NCBI GenBank assembly: GCA_002413075.1
Contig: DHWG01000166.1
Coordinates: forward strand, 4,246-27,330
Reading direction: 5' to 3'
Length of the DNA: 23,085 bases
From: Desulfosporosinus sp. UBA5188
GTDB taxonomy: Bacteria > Bacillota > Desulfitobacteriia > Desulfitobacteriales > Desulfitobacteriaceae
Shown here: positions 15,465 through 22,450 of the stretch, one piece after another
How the letters are laid out: every line of letters starts with the position of its first letter
How positions within the stretch are numbered: position 1 is the first letter of the stretch
Translations under genes and position numbers: made by a program
The notes under the pieces: generated by a model
The model's database searches: none
Told to the model about the DNA's origin: nothing
What the model saw: only the letters and a program-made list of their open reading frames with translations

Positions 15465-16796
15465 TTGCCTAAAGGGCTTGTGATCGCAGCGGTTGACGCT
15501 GGAAGTATTGCGGAAGAAATGGAGATTCAAGTCGGAGACCGTGTTCTCACTGTCAATGAAGTAGAAATTAACGATATTATTGACTTTCAGTTTGGCATAT
15601 CAGAAGAAGATTATACTCTGTTAATTGAAAAGCCAGATGGTGAACTATGGGAGCTTGACATAGAGAAGGATCCCGGGGAATTCTTGGGTTTAGAGGTAGA
15701 GACCATCAGTGCTGAGGGTCTGAAGGTATGTCGTAATAATTGTACGTTTTGTTTTATTGCCCAGATGCCAAAAGGCATGAGGGCGACACTTTATGATAAA
15801 GATGACGATTACCGCTTATCACTGACACAGGGGAGTTTCATCACCCTGTCAAATTTGAGCGAGGAAGAAATACAGCGAATTCTTCATTTTCATCTGAGTC
15901 CCCTTTACATTTCTGTTCACGCATGGGACCCAGAAGTCAGAGCTCGTCTTATGAAAAACCCGCACGCAGGAAAGCTACCAGAACAACTCAAACGTTTTGC
16001 CGAAGCAGGAATTGTCGTCCATGCTCAGATTGTCTTAGTTCCAGATCAAAATGATGGCGTTGTGTTGACGGAAACCATCGAACGGTTAGCGGAACTCTAT
16101 CCATCGGTTCAATCAATGGCTGTCGTACCGGTAGGGTTAACTCGCTACCGCGCACAACTTACACCGCTGCGAGGCTTCTCGGCGGTTGAAGCAAACGGGA
16201 TCTTGGATCAGGCGGAGAAGTGGCAGAAGAAATTCTACGAGCAGACGGGTCGACATCTTGTGTATTTCGCCGACGAATTTTACGTTTTAGCGGGAAGAGA
16301 GTTTCCGGAGAGCACTGTTTATGATGACTTTCCGCAGTTAGAAAACGGTGTGGGAATGGCCCGCAAATTTATTAATGAAATAGAAGCGGGCTGGAAACTA
16401 TTGCCGGTCTCGATATCAGAACGCCATGTACATCTTATTACAGGAACCTCAGCGCAGGCACTGTTTGAATTGTGGAGGGGTCGTTTGATGGAGCAAGTGA
16501 GTGGTTTGAAGCTCACGATCCATGCCATCCACAATGATTTTTTTGGTTCCTCCGTCACGGCTGCAGGATTAGTTACAGCTCAGGATGTCGCTCATCAATT
16601 AGGGGATTTGATGGGCGAGGCGTTTCTTATTCCTCGAGTCATGCTTAAGGCGGATGAAGACATTTTTCTCGACGATCTAAGCGTGAAATGGTTAGAAGAA
16701 AAGGTTCATGGACAGGCAAATATTGTCGAAAACGATGGGCTCTCATTTTTAGAGCAAGTCATTGGATATTCTTTGGAGGTGGAACGTTTTGAGTAA
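15465..16796 (+). CDS. DUF512 family protein with PDZ-like and Fe-S motifs
   Basis: A 443-residue protein of the DUF512/TIGR03279 type. A PDZ-like N-terminal segment (about 3-65, VDAGSIAEEMEIQVGDRVL) is followed by a radical-SAM-like cysteine motif CRNNCTFC (Cys89, Cys93, Cys96; CX3CX2C) and the family signature DDDYRLSLTQGSFITLSN. The DUF512 domain fills the C-terminal half. The spacing is that of the radical SAM CX3CX2C motif, and a 4Fe-4S cluster is likely (inference); no reaction is established to my knowledge. The start is TTG after AGGAGG with a ten-base gap. The stop overlaps the der start by eight bases, and the der pairing is common in Clostridia. Confidence 0.88.
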   Translation: MPKGLVIAAVDAGSIAEEMEIQVGDRVLTVNEVEINDIIDFQFGISEEDYTLLIEKPDGELWELDIEKDPGEFLGLEVETISAEGLKVCRNNCTFCFIAQMPKGMRATLYDKDDDYRLSLTQGSFITLSNLSEEEIQRILHFHLSPLYISVHAWDPEVRARLMKNPHAGKLPEQLKRFAEAGIVVHAQIVLVPDQNDGVVLTETIERLAELYPSVQSMAVVPVGLTRYRAQLTPLRGFSAVEANGILDQAEKWQKKFYEQTGRHLVYFADEFYVLAGREFPESTVYDDFPQLENGVGMARKFINEIEAGWKLLPVSISERHVHLITGTSAQALFELWRGRLMEQVSGLKLTIHAIHNDFFGSSVTAAGLVTAQDVAHQLGDLMGEAFLIPRVMLKADEDIFLDDLSVKWLEEKVHGQANIVENDGLSFLEQVIGYSLEVERFE

Positions 16797-18126
16797 ACCT
16801 GTTGTAGCTATAGTAGGTAGGCCAAATGTCGGAAAATCAACATTATTTAATCGTATTACGGGCGGACTTGTGGCCATAGTGGAAAATATGCCTGGGGTGA
16901 CCAGAGACCGACTTTATCGTGATGCGGATTGGCTAGGTAAGAAGTTTGCTTTAATTGATACTGGAGGCATCGAATTTAAGGATTTAGGCACGCCCATCCC
17001 AACCCAAATGCGCAAGCAGGCGGAAATAGCCATGGAAGAAGCCGATGTCGTTATTTTTGTAGTGGATGCCCAATTACCGCCTACGGCCGATGATGAGATG
17101 ATTGCTCGTACCTTACGACGGTCAGGAAAACCGGTCTTGCTCGCTGCCAATAAAGTAGAGAATTTTGCAGAAATTGAAGGTCAGCTCTACGACTTCTTAA
17201 GCTTAGGCTTAGGTGAAGCAATTCCCATTTCTGCCGTGCATGGTATGAATACCGGGGATTTGCTGGACTTGGTGATTGCGAATTTTCCAGAGAATAGCGA
17301 AGAAGAGTATGATCCTGATGTGATACGTATTTCGGTGATTGGACGTCCAAATGTGGGAAAATCTTCCCTGGTCAACACGATGCTGGGGAAAAACAGGGTG
17401 ATCGTCAGTAACATTCCAGGAACAACCCGGGATGCCATTGATACGCCTTTCGAACAAGATGGGAAGCATTATGTTCTAATTGATACGGCAGGGATGCGTC
17501 GTAAAGCACGGATTGACGAACTTACGGAGCAATATAGTGTGGTGCGTTCCTTGCGTGCCGTCGATCGCTCTGATGTGATCCTCATGCTTATTGACGCCGT
17601 AGATGGCGTGACAGAACAGGATAAAAAGATTGCTGGCTATGCCCATGAAGCGGGCAAAGCAATTATTTTAGTCGTTAACAAATGGGACCTCATTGAAAAG
17701 GATGAGAACACCATCAATAAATTCGAAAAGACGATTCGCGTGGAATTAGGGTTTATGCAGTATGCACCCACAATGTTCATTTCTGCCTTAACGGGACAGC
17801 GGGTCACAAAAATTATAGAGCTTGTGGACTTTGTGGTTGAACAAAATGCTACCCGTGTGACGACAGCGACCTTGAATACTTTACTGAGAGAATGGCTTCA
17901 TCTCAACCCGCCTCCGTCTGATAAAGGGCGACGCTTAAAGGTCAGATACCTCACTCAAGTAAGTGTTAAGCCCCCGACCTTCGTTTTCTTTGTGAATGAC
18001 CCTGAACTGATGCATTTCTCGTACAAACGATATTTAGAGAATCAGATGCGGAAACATTTCGGGTTTGAGGGCACTCCGATTCGGATTGTTATTCGACAAA
18101 AAGATGAAGAAAAAGAGAAGGATTAA
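16789..18126 (+). CDS. der: Ribosome biogenesis GTPase Der (EngA)
   Basis: Double-GTPase needed for late assembly of the 50S ribosomal subunit. The start is TTG 16789, placed by GGAGGT (16775-16780) with eight-base spacing; an upstream in-frame TTG at 16762 lies before that site and is rejected. The 445-residue protein has two tandem G domains: GRPNVGKST (10-18) with DTGG (58-61), and GRPNVGKSS (about 185-193) with DTAG and NKWD. A C-terminal KH-like domain (about 350-440) follows. The start overlaps the end of the DUF512 gene by eight bases, and plsY follows after three bases, so the three are co-translated. Confidence 0.96.
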   Translation: MSKPVVAIVGRPNVGKSTLFNRITGGLVAIVENMPGVTRDRLYRDADWLGKKFALIDTGGIEFKDLGTPIPTQMRKQAEIAMEEADVVIFVVDAQLPPTADDEMIARTLRRSGKPVLLAANKVENFAEIEGQLYDFLSLGLGEAIPISAVHGMNTGDLLDLVIANFPENSEEEYDPDVIRISVIGRPNVGKSSLVNTMLGKNRVIVSNIPGTTRDAIDTPFEQDGKHYVLIDTAGMRRKARIDELTEQYSVVRSLRAVDRSDVILMLIDAVDGVTEQDKKIAGYAHEAGKAIILVVNKWDLIEKDENTINKFEKTIRVELGFMQYAPTMFISALTGQRVTKIIELVDFVVEQNATRVTTATLNTLLREWLHLNPPPSDKGRRLKVRYLTQVSVKPPTFVFFVNDPELMHFSYKRYLENQMRKHFGFEGTPIRIVIRQKDEEKEKD

Positions 18127-18129
18127 GCG

Positions 18130-18723
18130 ATGCCACGGTACTTAATTTTTATTTTGGCGTATTGTTTGGGGGCTATCCCTTTTGCCTATTTAGCCGGTCA
18201 ATTAAAGGGAATTGACGTGCGTCAGCATGGCAGCGGAAACATCGGCACCACGAATGCCTTTCGCCTTTTAGGGGCTAAAATGGGTCTCTTGGTGCTGTTG
18301 GGGGATTTTTTAAAAGGAGCAATGGCGGCCTCGTTGGGCTTCTGGGCTTATGGGGCATGGGGAGGAATGGTGGGGGGATTTCTCGCCATGGCGGCGCACA
18401 GCTGGAATCCTCTTTTCGGCTTTCGACCCAGTGGAAAAGGCGTTGCCGCAGGCTTTGGAATTATTACCGTCTTAATGCCCAAAGTGATGTTCTTGGCGAT
18501 TGGGCTATTTCTTCTGGTCGTGTGGCTTACGCGCTATGTTTCCATGGGTTCGGTGGTCGGTGCTCTCACAGTGGGCATCCTCGTCTTTGTTTTCCCCCAA
18601 CCGCCTGCGTATCAGGTTTTTGGCGTGGTTGCTGCCATCGGTGTGATCACTTTACATAGGGGTAATATTAAACGTGTATGGCAAGGAACGGAACCTCGTT
18701 TTGGCGAAAAAAAGACTGATTGA
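18130..18723 (+). CDS. plsY: Acyl-phosphate:glycerol-3-phosphate acyltransferase
   Basis: Transfers an acyl chain from acyl-phosphate to glycerol-3-phosphate to make lysophosphatidic acid in the membrane, the first committed acylation in most bacteria. The 197-residue protein has about five to seven helices and the three PlsY motifs: GSGNIGTTNAFR (34-45), HSWNPLFGFRPSGKGVA (90-106) and a C-terminal HRGNIKRVWQGTE. It sits three bases after der. gpsA, which makes its substrate glycerol-3-phosphate, follows directly, so enzyme and supplier share an operon. Confidence 0.95.
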   Translation: MPRYLIFILAYCLGAIPFAYLAGQLKGIDVRQHGSGNIGTTNAFRLLGAKMGLLVLLGDFLKGAMAASLGFWAYGAWGGMVGGFLAMAAHSWNPLFGFRPSGKGVAAGFGIITVLMPKVMFLAIGLFLLVVWLTRYVSMGSVVGALTVGILVFVFPQPPAYQVFGVVAAIGVITLHRGNIKRVWQGTEPRFGEKKTD

Positions 18724-18749
18724 AGTTCAATATGAGGAGGGGTAAGAAT

Positions 18750-19763
18750 ATGCCCAACGTTGCAGTATACGGAGCTGGAAGCTGGGGGAGCGCCTTGGCG
18801 GTAGTCTTAGCGAATGCAGGTCATCAGGTTGCGCTCATTGGTCGTCATGCAGATGAGATGGAGCTTATGAGAGAACACCGCGAAAATGCACGTTATTTAC
18901 CGGGTGTTGTTTTGCCTCCAGGAATTCTACCAACGACGGATCTGGCACGCTTAAACGCCGATCTGGTGGTCTTAAGTGTGCCCTCTCATAGTGTTAGAGA
19001 AGCGGCACGTAGGGTGAAGGACTACATTAAGCCTGGTTGTATCGTGATCAATACCGCCAAGGGAATGGAAGAAGAGTCACACCTTCGTCTGTCTGAAGTT
19101 TTGACCAGCGAACTTCCTCAAAATCGGATTGCCGTATTGTCGGGTCCCAGTCATGCCGAGGAGGTCGGACGGAATATGCCGACCACCGTTGTGGTTGCCT
19201 CAGATGTAGAAACAGCCATAACTGTTCAAGACCTCATGATGACCCCGGAATTTAGAGTCTATACGAATCCTGATATCATCGGAGTTGAACTGGGTGGGGC
19301 TTTGAAAAATGTCATTGCCTTGTGCACCGGAATTGCCGATGGGTTAGGCTTTGGAGATAACACTAAAGCGGCACTCATGACAAGGGGATTAGCGGAGATT
19401 GCCCGCCTAGGCGTGGTCCTAGGAGGCCACCCGTTGACCTTCACCGGCTTATCAGGCGTTGGTGACCTCATTGTTACCTGTACTAGCCCTCATAGTCGGA
19501 ATCGACGTGCAGGCGTTGCTCTCGGTCAAGGTAAACCATTAGAAACGGTCCTTAAAGAGGTTGGCATGGTGGTTGAAGGGGTTAGGGCAGCCCGTATAGC
19601 CTATCAGCTTAGTCTAGAAAAACATATTTCCATGCCTATTACAGAACAAGCTTATAAAGTGTTGTTCGAAGGGGCTGATCCAAAAGTTGCCGTGATGGAT
19701 TTAATGACGCGGGGGAAACGCCATGAACTTGAAGAAGTTGTGGAAATGAATTGGTTGAAGTAA
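18750..19763 (+). CDS. gpsA: Glycerol-3-phosphate dehydrogenase [NAD(P)+]
   Basis: Reduces dihydroxyacetone phosphate to glycerol-3-phosphate for phospholipid synthesis. The start is ATG 18750, behind AGGAGGGG; an upstream in-frame ATG at 18720 overlaps the plsY stop but has no site. The 337-residue product begins MPNVAVYGAGSWG with the Rossmann motif GAGSWG (8-13). It has NTAKGMEEES (101-110), SGPSHAEEV (131-139) and catalytic Lys186 in GGALKNVIA. The length matches the family. A terminator follows about 27 bases after the stop, closing the DUF512-der-plsY-gpsA unit. Confidence 0.96.
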   Translation: MPNVAVYGAGSWGSALAVVLANAGHQVALIGRHADEMELMREHRENARYLPGVVLPPGILPTTDLARLNADLVVLSVPSHSVREAARRVKDYIKPGCIVINTAKGMEEESHLRLSEVLTSELPQNRIAVLSGPSHAEEVGRNMPTTVVVASDVETAITVQDLMMTPEFRVYTNPDIIGVELGGALKNVIALCTGIADGLGFGDNTKAALMTRGLAEIARLGVVLGGHPLTFTGLSGVGDLIVTCTSPHSRNRRAGVALGQGKPLETVLKEVGMVVEGVRAARIAYQLSLEKHISMPITEQAYKVLFEGADPKVAVMDLMTRGKRHELEEVVEMNWLK

Positions 19764-19790
19764 TACATATTTTTACACTTTGTCTCATAG

Positions 19791-19829
19791 ACGTAGAAGA
19801 GGTTATGAAAACCTTTTCTACGTTTTTTT
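19791..19829 (+). terminator. Terminator after gpsA
   Basis: A 14-base stem (ACGTAGAAGAGGTT at 19791-19804 with its complement at 19810-19823, one G-U pair), a five-base loop and seven T. It isolates spoIVA from the gpsA operon. Confidence 0.9.
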
Positions 19830-19836
19830 ATATAGA

Positions 19837-19868
19837 GTCATATTTGCCCAAAAGAATCAATATACTTT
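19837..19868 (+). promoter_or_regulatory. Sigma-E-like promoter for spoIVA
   Basis: The -35 GTCATATT (19837-19844) matches the sigma-E consensus fully. The -10 TATACTTT (19861-19868) matches CATACAAT at five of eight positions, with a 16-base spacer, slightly long. In Bacillus, spoIVA is transcribed by mother-cell sigma-E. The TTGCCC beside TATACT gives an 11-base spacing, too short for sigma-A. Confidence 0.5.
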
Positions 19869-19877
19869 ATTGCTAAG

Positions 19878-19966
19878 GTGCTAGTCCAGTTATCATGCTA
19901 ATACGTGATACTGGGAGGTGGAAGGGGAGATAAGGTGGAGGCCCTTCCCCAAATTGGGGACAGCAC
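19878..19966 (+). ncRNA. Candidate structured leader RNA of spoIVA (three-way junction)
   Basis: Hand folding gives three helices. P1 is GTGCT-(A)-GTCC (19878-19887) with GGACAGCAC (19958-19966), nine pairs and one bulged A. P2 is 19888-19897 with 19904-19912, nine pairs with one bulged T. P3 is GG-(T)-GGAAGGG (19917-19926) with CCCTTCCCC (19942-19950). P1 would begin about three bases after the expected transcription start. A competing hairpin TCCCC/GGGGA (19946-19960 region) would break P1 and P3. It matches no riboswitch class I can recall. Only hand pairing supports it. Confidence 0.4.
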
Positions 19967-19988
19967 ATAAAAGGGAGGGAAATTGCTA

Positions 19989-21473
19989 ATGGAGAAAGTA
20001 GACATTTTTAGAGATATCGCAGAACGTACAGGTGGCGATATCTACCTCGGTGTGGTCGGGCCAGTCCGTACAGGGAAGTCCACCTTTATCAAACGATTTA
20101 TGGACCTCCTAGTCTTGCCCAACATTCAGGATGCCTTTGAGAGGGAGAGAGCCAAGGATGAGCTTCCTCAAAGCGGCACTGGAAGAATGATCACCACGAC
20201 AGAACCCAAGTTTATTCCATCAGAATCCGTAGAAATTGTTATCAAAGACACCATTCACATGAACGTCCGCTTGGTTGATTGTGTTGGATACACAGTCGAA
20301 GGTGCCTTAGGGTACGAGACTGAAGACGGCGAAGAGCCTCGCATGATTAAAACATCCTGGAGTGACGAACCAATGTCGTTTCAAGATGCCGCTGAGATGG
20401 GTACCCGTAAAGTCATCAGCGATCATGCAACGATCGGTATCGTTGTTACGACAGACGGCTCAATTACCGATATTGAACGTGATGCTTATGTCGATGCAGA
20501 GGAACGCGTTATTTCTGAGCTTCGCCAGCTAGGAAAACCATTTGTTGTGGTCTTAAATACAACGCGTCCCTATGCAGAAGAGACCGTGGAATTAGGACGG
20601 TCTCTCGAAGAAAAGTACTGTGTACCAGTTATTGCCGTGAATTGTCTTGAAATGAATCAAGATGATATCACCCAAATTCTAGAAGAGGTCCTGTACGAGT
20701 TCCCAGTCGCTGAAGTCAATATTGATCTTCCAAAATGGGTTGAGGAACTTGACAGTGCTCATCCAGTTCGGGCCGCTTTTGAAGAAACAGTACGTAGAGC
20801 CATCGAAGGCGTACGGCGCTTGCGTGATGTTGATCAAGCGTTAGATGTCTTGACAGAATGTGAATATGCTCAAGATGTGCTTTTAAAAGAGATGAACTTA
20901 GGCACGGGCGTAGCCAATGTGGAAATCACTGCAGTGGAAGGACTCTTTAAAACCACCCTGCAAGATCTCACAGGGGTTGAAATTGAGGGAGATCATACCA
21001 TTCTCCGTCTAGTGTTAGACTATAGCAAGGCCAAGAAGGAATGGGATAAAATGTCGGCGGCGATTGAAGAAGTTCGAGTCAATGGCTATGGCGTTGTCAC
21101 TCCCCAACTTGAAGAGATGTTCCTAGAAGAGCCGGAACTTGTCAAACAAGGTGGACATTATGGGATCAAGCTCAAAGCCAGTGCGCCATCGCTTCATATC
21201 ATTAGAGCGGATGTTACGACAGAAATCACGCCTTTGATTGGAACGGAAAGTCAAGCTGAAGAACTCGTAAAGTATATCCTTGATGAGTTCGAAAGTGATC
21301 CCAAGAAGGTATGGGAATCACAACTGTTTGGTAAATCCTTGCATGACTTAGTTCGTGAGGGAATCCAAAATAAACTTTGCAAGATGCCTGAAAATGCTCA
21401 ACATAAGCTTCAAGACACCGTACAACGGATTGTCAATGACGGCAACGGTGGCCTGATCTGCATCATCATCTAA
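19989..21473 (+). CDS. spoIVA: Stage IV sporulation protein A, spore coat ATPase
   Basis: Structural ATPase that polymerises on the forespore surface in the mother cell and forms the base layer of the spore coat; it is also needed for cortex formation. The start ATG 19989 gives MEKVDIFRDIAERTGGDIYL, as in Bacillus SpoIVA; a TTG six bases upstream is less likely. The 494-residue length matches the family (492 in B. subtilis). It has a Walker A motif GPVRTGKST (24-32), a switch-like DCVGYTVEGALGYE (about 93-106) and a conserved hydrophobic end GGLICIII. The gene stands alone between two terminators, behind a sigma-E-like promoter and a structured leader candidate. It is direct evidence of an endospore-former. 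Confidence 0.97.
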   Translation: MEKVDIFRDIAERTGGDIYLGVVGPVRTGKSTFIKRFMDLLVLPNIQDAFERERAKDELPQSGTGRMITTTEPKFIPSESVEIVIKDTIHMNVRLVDCVGYTVEGALGYETEDGEEPRMIKTSWSDEPMSFQDAAEMGTRKVISDHATIGIVVTTDGSITDIERDAYVDAEERVISELRQLGKPFVVVLNTTRPYAEETVELGRSLEEKYCVPVIAVNCLEMNQDDITQILEEVLYEFPVAEVNIDLPKWVEELDSAHPVRAAFEETVRRAIEGVRRLRDVDQALDVLTECEYAQDVLLKEMNLGTGVANVEITAVEGLFKTTLQDLTGVEIEGDHTILRLVLDYSKAKKEWDKMSAAIEEVRVNGYGVVTPQLEEMFLEEPELVKQGGHYGIKLKASAPSLHIIRADVTTEITPLIGTESQAEELVKYILDEFESDPKKVWESQLFGKSLHDLVREGIQNKLCKMPENAQHKLQDTVQRIVNDGNGGLICIII

Positions 21474-21497
21474 TGAAGAGCGAGTATAAAATAGTTT

Positions 21498-21521
21498 AGG
21501 GGCAATTCCTAGATTGCCCCT
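21498..21521 (+). terminator. Hairpin after spoIVA, first of two
   Basis: Nine-base stem AGGGGCAAT (21498-21506) / ATTGCCCCT (21513-21521) with a six-base loop and only a weak T tail (TCCTTG). It lies 25 bases after the spoIVA stop, directly upstream of a stronger terminator. Confidence 0.6.
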
Positions 21522-21526
21522 CCTTG

Positions 21527-21571
21527 AAAAGGACGTTGGAGCGCATTATATGCGAATCCAGCGTCTTTTTT
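21527..21571 (+). terminator. Strong terminator after spoIVA, second of two
   Basis: Outer stem GACGTTGGA (21532-21540) / TCCAGCGTC (21557-21565), inner hairpin CGCAT-TAT-ATGCG (21542-21554), then six T. A tracts on the 5' side extend the pairing into the T run. Confidence 0.88.
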
Positions 21572-21624
21572 AGACAAACTATAGCAAAAGTCCATGAATT
21601 GCCTCGGCTGCTTAGCTCCTATTC

Positions 21625-21654
21625 TTGCCAAACTCACACCAATTAGCTTATAAT
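21625..21654 (+). promoter_or_regulatory. Sigma-A promoter for pheB
   Basis: -35 TTGCCA (one mismatch to TTGACA) at 21625-21630 and a perfect -10 TATAAT at 21649-21654 with an 18-base spacer. Transcription would start near 21661, giving a 5' leader of about 50 bases. Confidence 0.75.
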
Positions 21655-21713
21655 ATGTCTGAAGATTGCAAGTAATAATCGTTGAGATAGATAGGAGCGA
21701 TTGGGTGGTTGGG

Positions 21714-22151
21714 ATGACAAATGATTTTTTAATCGTGAGTAAGAATATTTTACCAGAAGCTATTTTAAAGACTGCAAAGGCGAAAGAACTCCTTGTCAAA
21801 GGGGATGTCTATACGATTAACGACGCCGTGGAACGGGTCGGACTTAGCCGAAGCGCTTATTATAAATATAAGGATGGCGTGTTCCCCTTTTACGAGGCAA
21901 GCAGGGAAAAGATTATTACGATTGCTCTGATCCTTGAAAACACAGCCGGCGTGCTGTCTCATGTTCTTAATTTTATTGCTACAGTCAAAGGTAATGTCCT
22001 AACCATTAATCAAGGCATTCCACTGCAAGGCATTGCCAATGTCTCGATTTCCCTTGAAACCGCCGGCATGGCAGATACCCCGGAAAATCTATTGTCGGGG
22101 TTGGGAGAAATTGTCGGGGTCAGGAAGATTGAAGTTATCGGACAAACCTAG
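21714..22151 (+). CDS. pheB: ACT domain-containing protein, PheB/UPF0735 family
   Basis: A 145-residue protein of the UPF0735 (PheB) family. The N-terminal part contains a helix-turn-helix-like segment with the signature VGLSRSAYYKYKDGVFPFYE (42-61). The C-terminal part is an ACT domain (about 68-143, LENTAGVLSHVLNFIA and QGIPLQGIANVSISL), which usually binds an amino acid. In Bacillus it precedes pheA. No phe or hom gene adjoins it here, but the downstream neighbour is a tRNA. I choose ATG 21714, giving MTNDFLIVSKN, which aligns with the family and length; the frame is open further upstream but without a better site. A sensory or regulatory role in amino-acid metabolism is inferred. Confidence 0.9.
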   Translation: MTNDFLIVSKNILPEAILKTAKAKELLVKGDVYTINDAVERVGLSRSAYYKYKDGVFPFYEASREKIITIALILENTAGVLSHVLNFIATVKGNVLTINQGIPLQGIANVSISLETAGMADTPENLLSGLGEIVGVRKIEVIGQT

Positions 22152-22189
22152 GGTTGCGTTGTTCGCTCTAATATGATATCTTGTAAAGG

Positions 22190-22204
22190 CCCTCTTCGTG
22201 AGGG
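22190..22204 (+). other. Small hairpin between pheB and tRNA-Pro
   Basis: CCCTC (22190-22194) / GAGGG (22200-22204) with a TTCGT loop and no T tract. It lies eight bases before the tRNA and may be part of the tRNA precursor's 5' leader if pheB and the tRNA are co-transcribed. No clear promoter is seen between them. Confidence 0.4.
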
Positions 22205-22211
22205 ATAAAGT

Positions 22212-22288
22212 CGGGGCGTGGCTCAGCTTGGCAGAGCGCTACCTTGGGGTGGTAGAGGTCGCATGTTCGAATCATGTCGCTCCGACCA
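22212..22288 (+). tRNA. tRNA-Pro, anticodon GGG
   Basis: A full cloverleaf can be drawn over 77 bases. The acceptor CGGGGCG (22212-22218) pairs with CGCTCCG (22278-22284) with one G-U. The D stem is GCTC/GAGC. The anticodon stem CTACC/GGTAG has loop TTGGGGT, so positions 34-36 are GGG (proline codons CCC/CCU). The T arm is GCATG-TTCGAAT-CATGT. The discriminator is A, and CCA is encoded (22286-22288). It lies 60 bases after pheB. Confidence 0.96.
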
Positions 22289-22333
22289 GTAAATTCAAGG
22301 GTCCTAGGGTTTTTAGTTAGGCACGAAAAAACG

Positions 22334-22355
22334 AAATGCCCAACAAATGCCCAAC
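22334..22355 (+). repeat. Two tandem 11-base units beside the tRNA, possible integration scar
   Basis: AAATGCCCAAC occurs twice back to back (22334-22344, 22345-22355), 45 bases after the tRNA CCA end. From memory, similar TGCCCAACAAATGCCCAAC tracts occur at tRNA-proximal attachment sites and the ends of tyrosine-integrase genes in Firmicutes prophages and integrative elements. No integrase ORF is present in the window. Confidence 0.4.
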
Positions 22356-22374
22356 AAAACTTTTTCAACATAGT

Positions 22375-22412
22375 GACTCGTCTAATCGGAAGTTAGGCGG
22401 GTCTCTTTTTTT
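22375..22412 (+). terminator. Terminator downstream of tRNA-Pro
   Basis: Eleven-pair stem (GACTCGTCTAA at 22375-22385 with TTAGGCGGGTC at 22393-22403, two G-U pairs), a seven-base loop and a TCTTTTTTT tail. It lies 86 bases after the tRNA, and 38 bases before the next start codon. Confidence 0.85.
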
Positions 22413-22450
22413 GTGCCCTGATCTCCAAACGAAAAAAGGAGACGATAAAA

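Noticed and set aside
18357..18659. 100-codon plus-strand frame within plsY in another frame
   Set aside because: Overlaps a conserved gene completely and has no independent start site.
22168..22371. Minus-strand 67-codon frame across the tRNA (contains GRSDMIRTCDL)
   Set aside because: It is the antisense translation of tRNA-Pro, a well-known false ORF type; no ribosome binding site and the tRNA fully explains the sequence.
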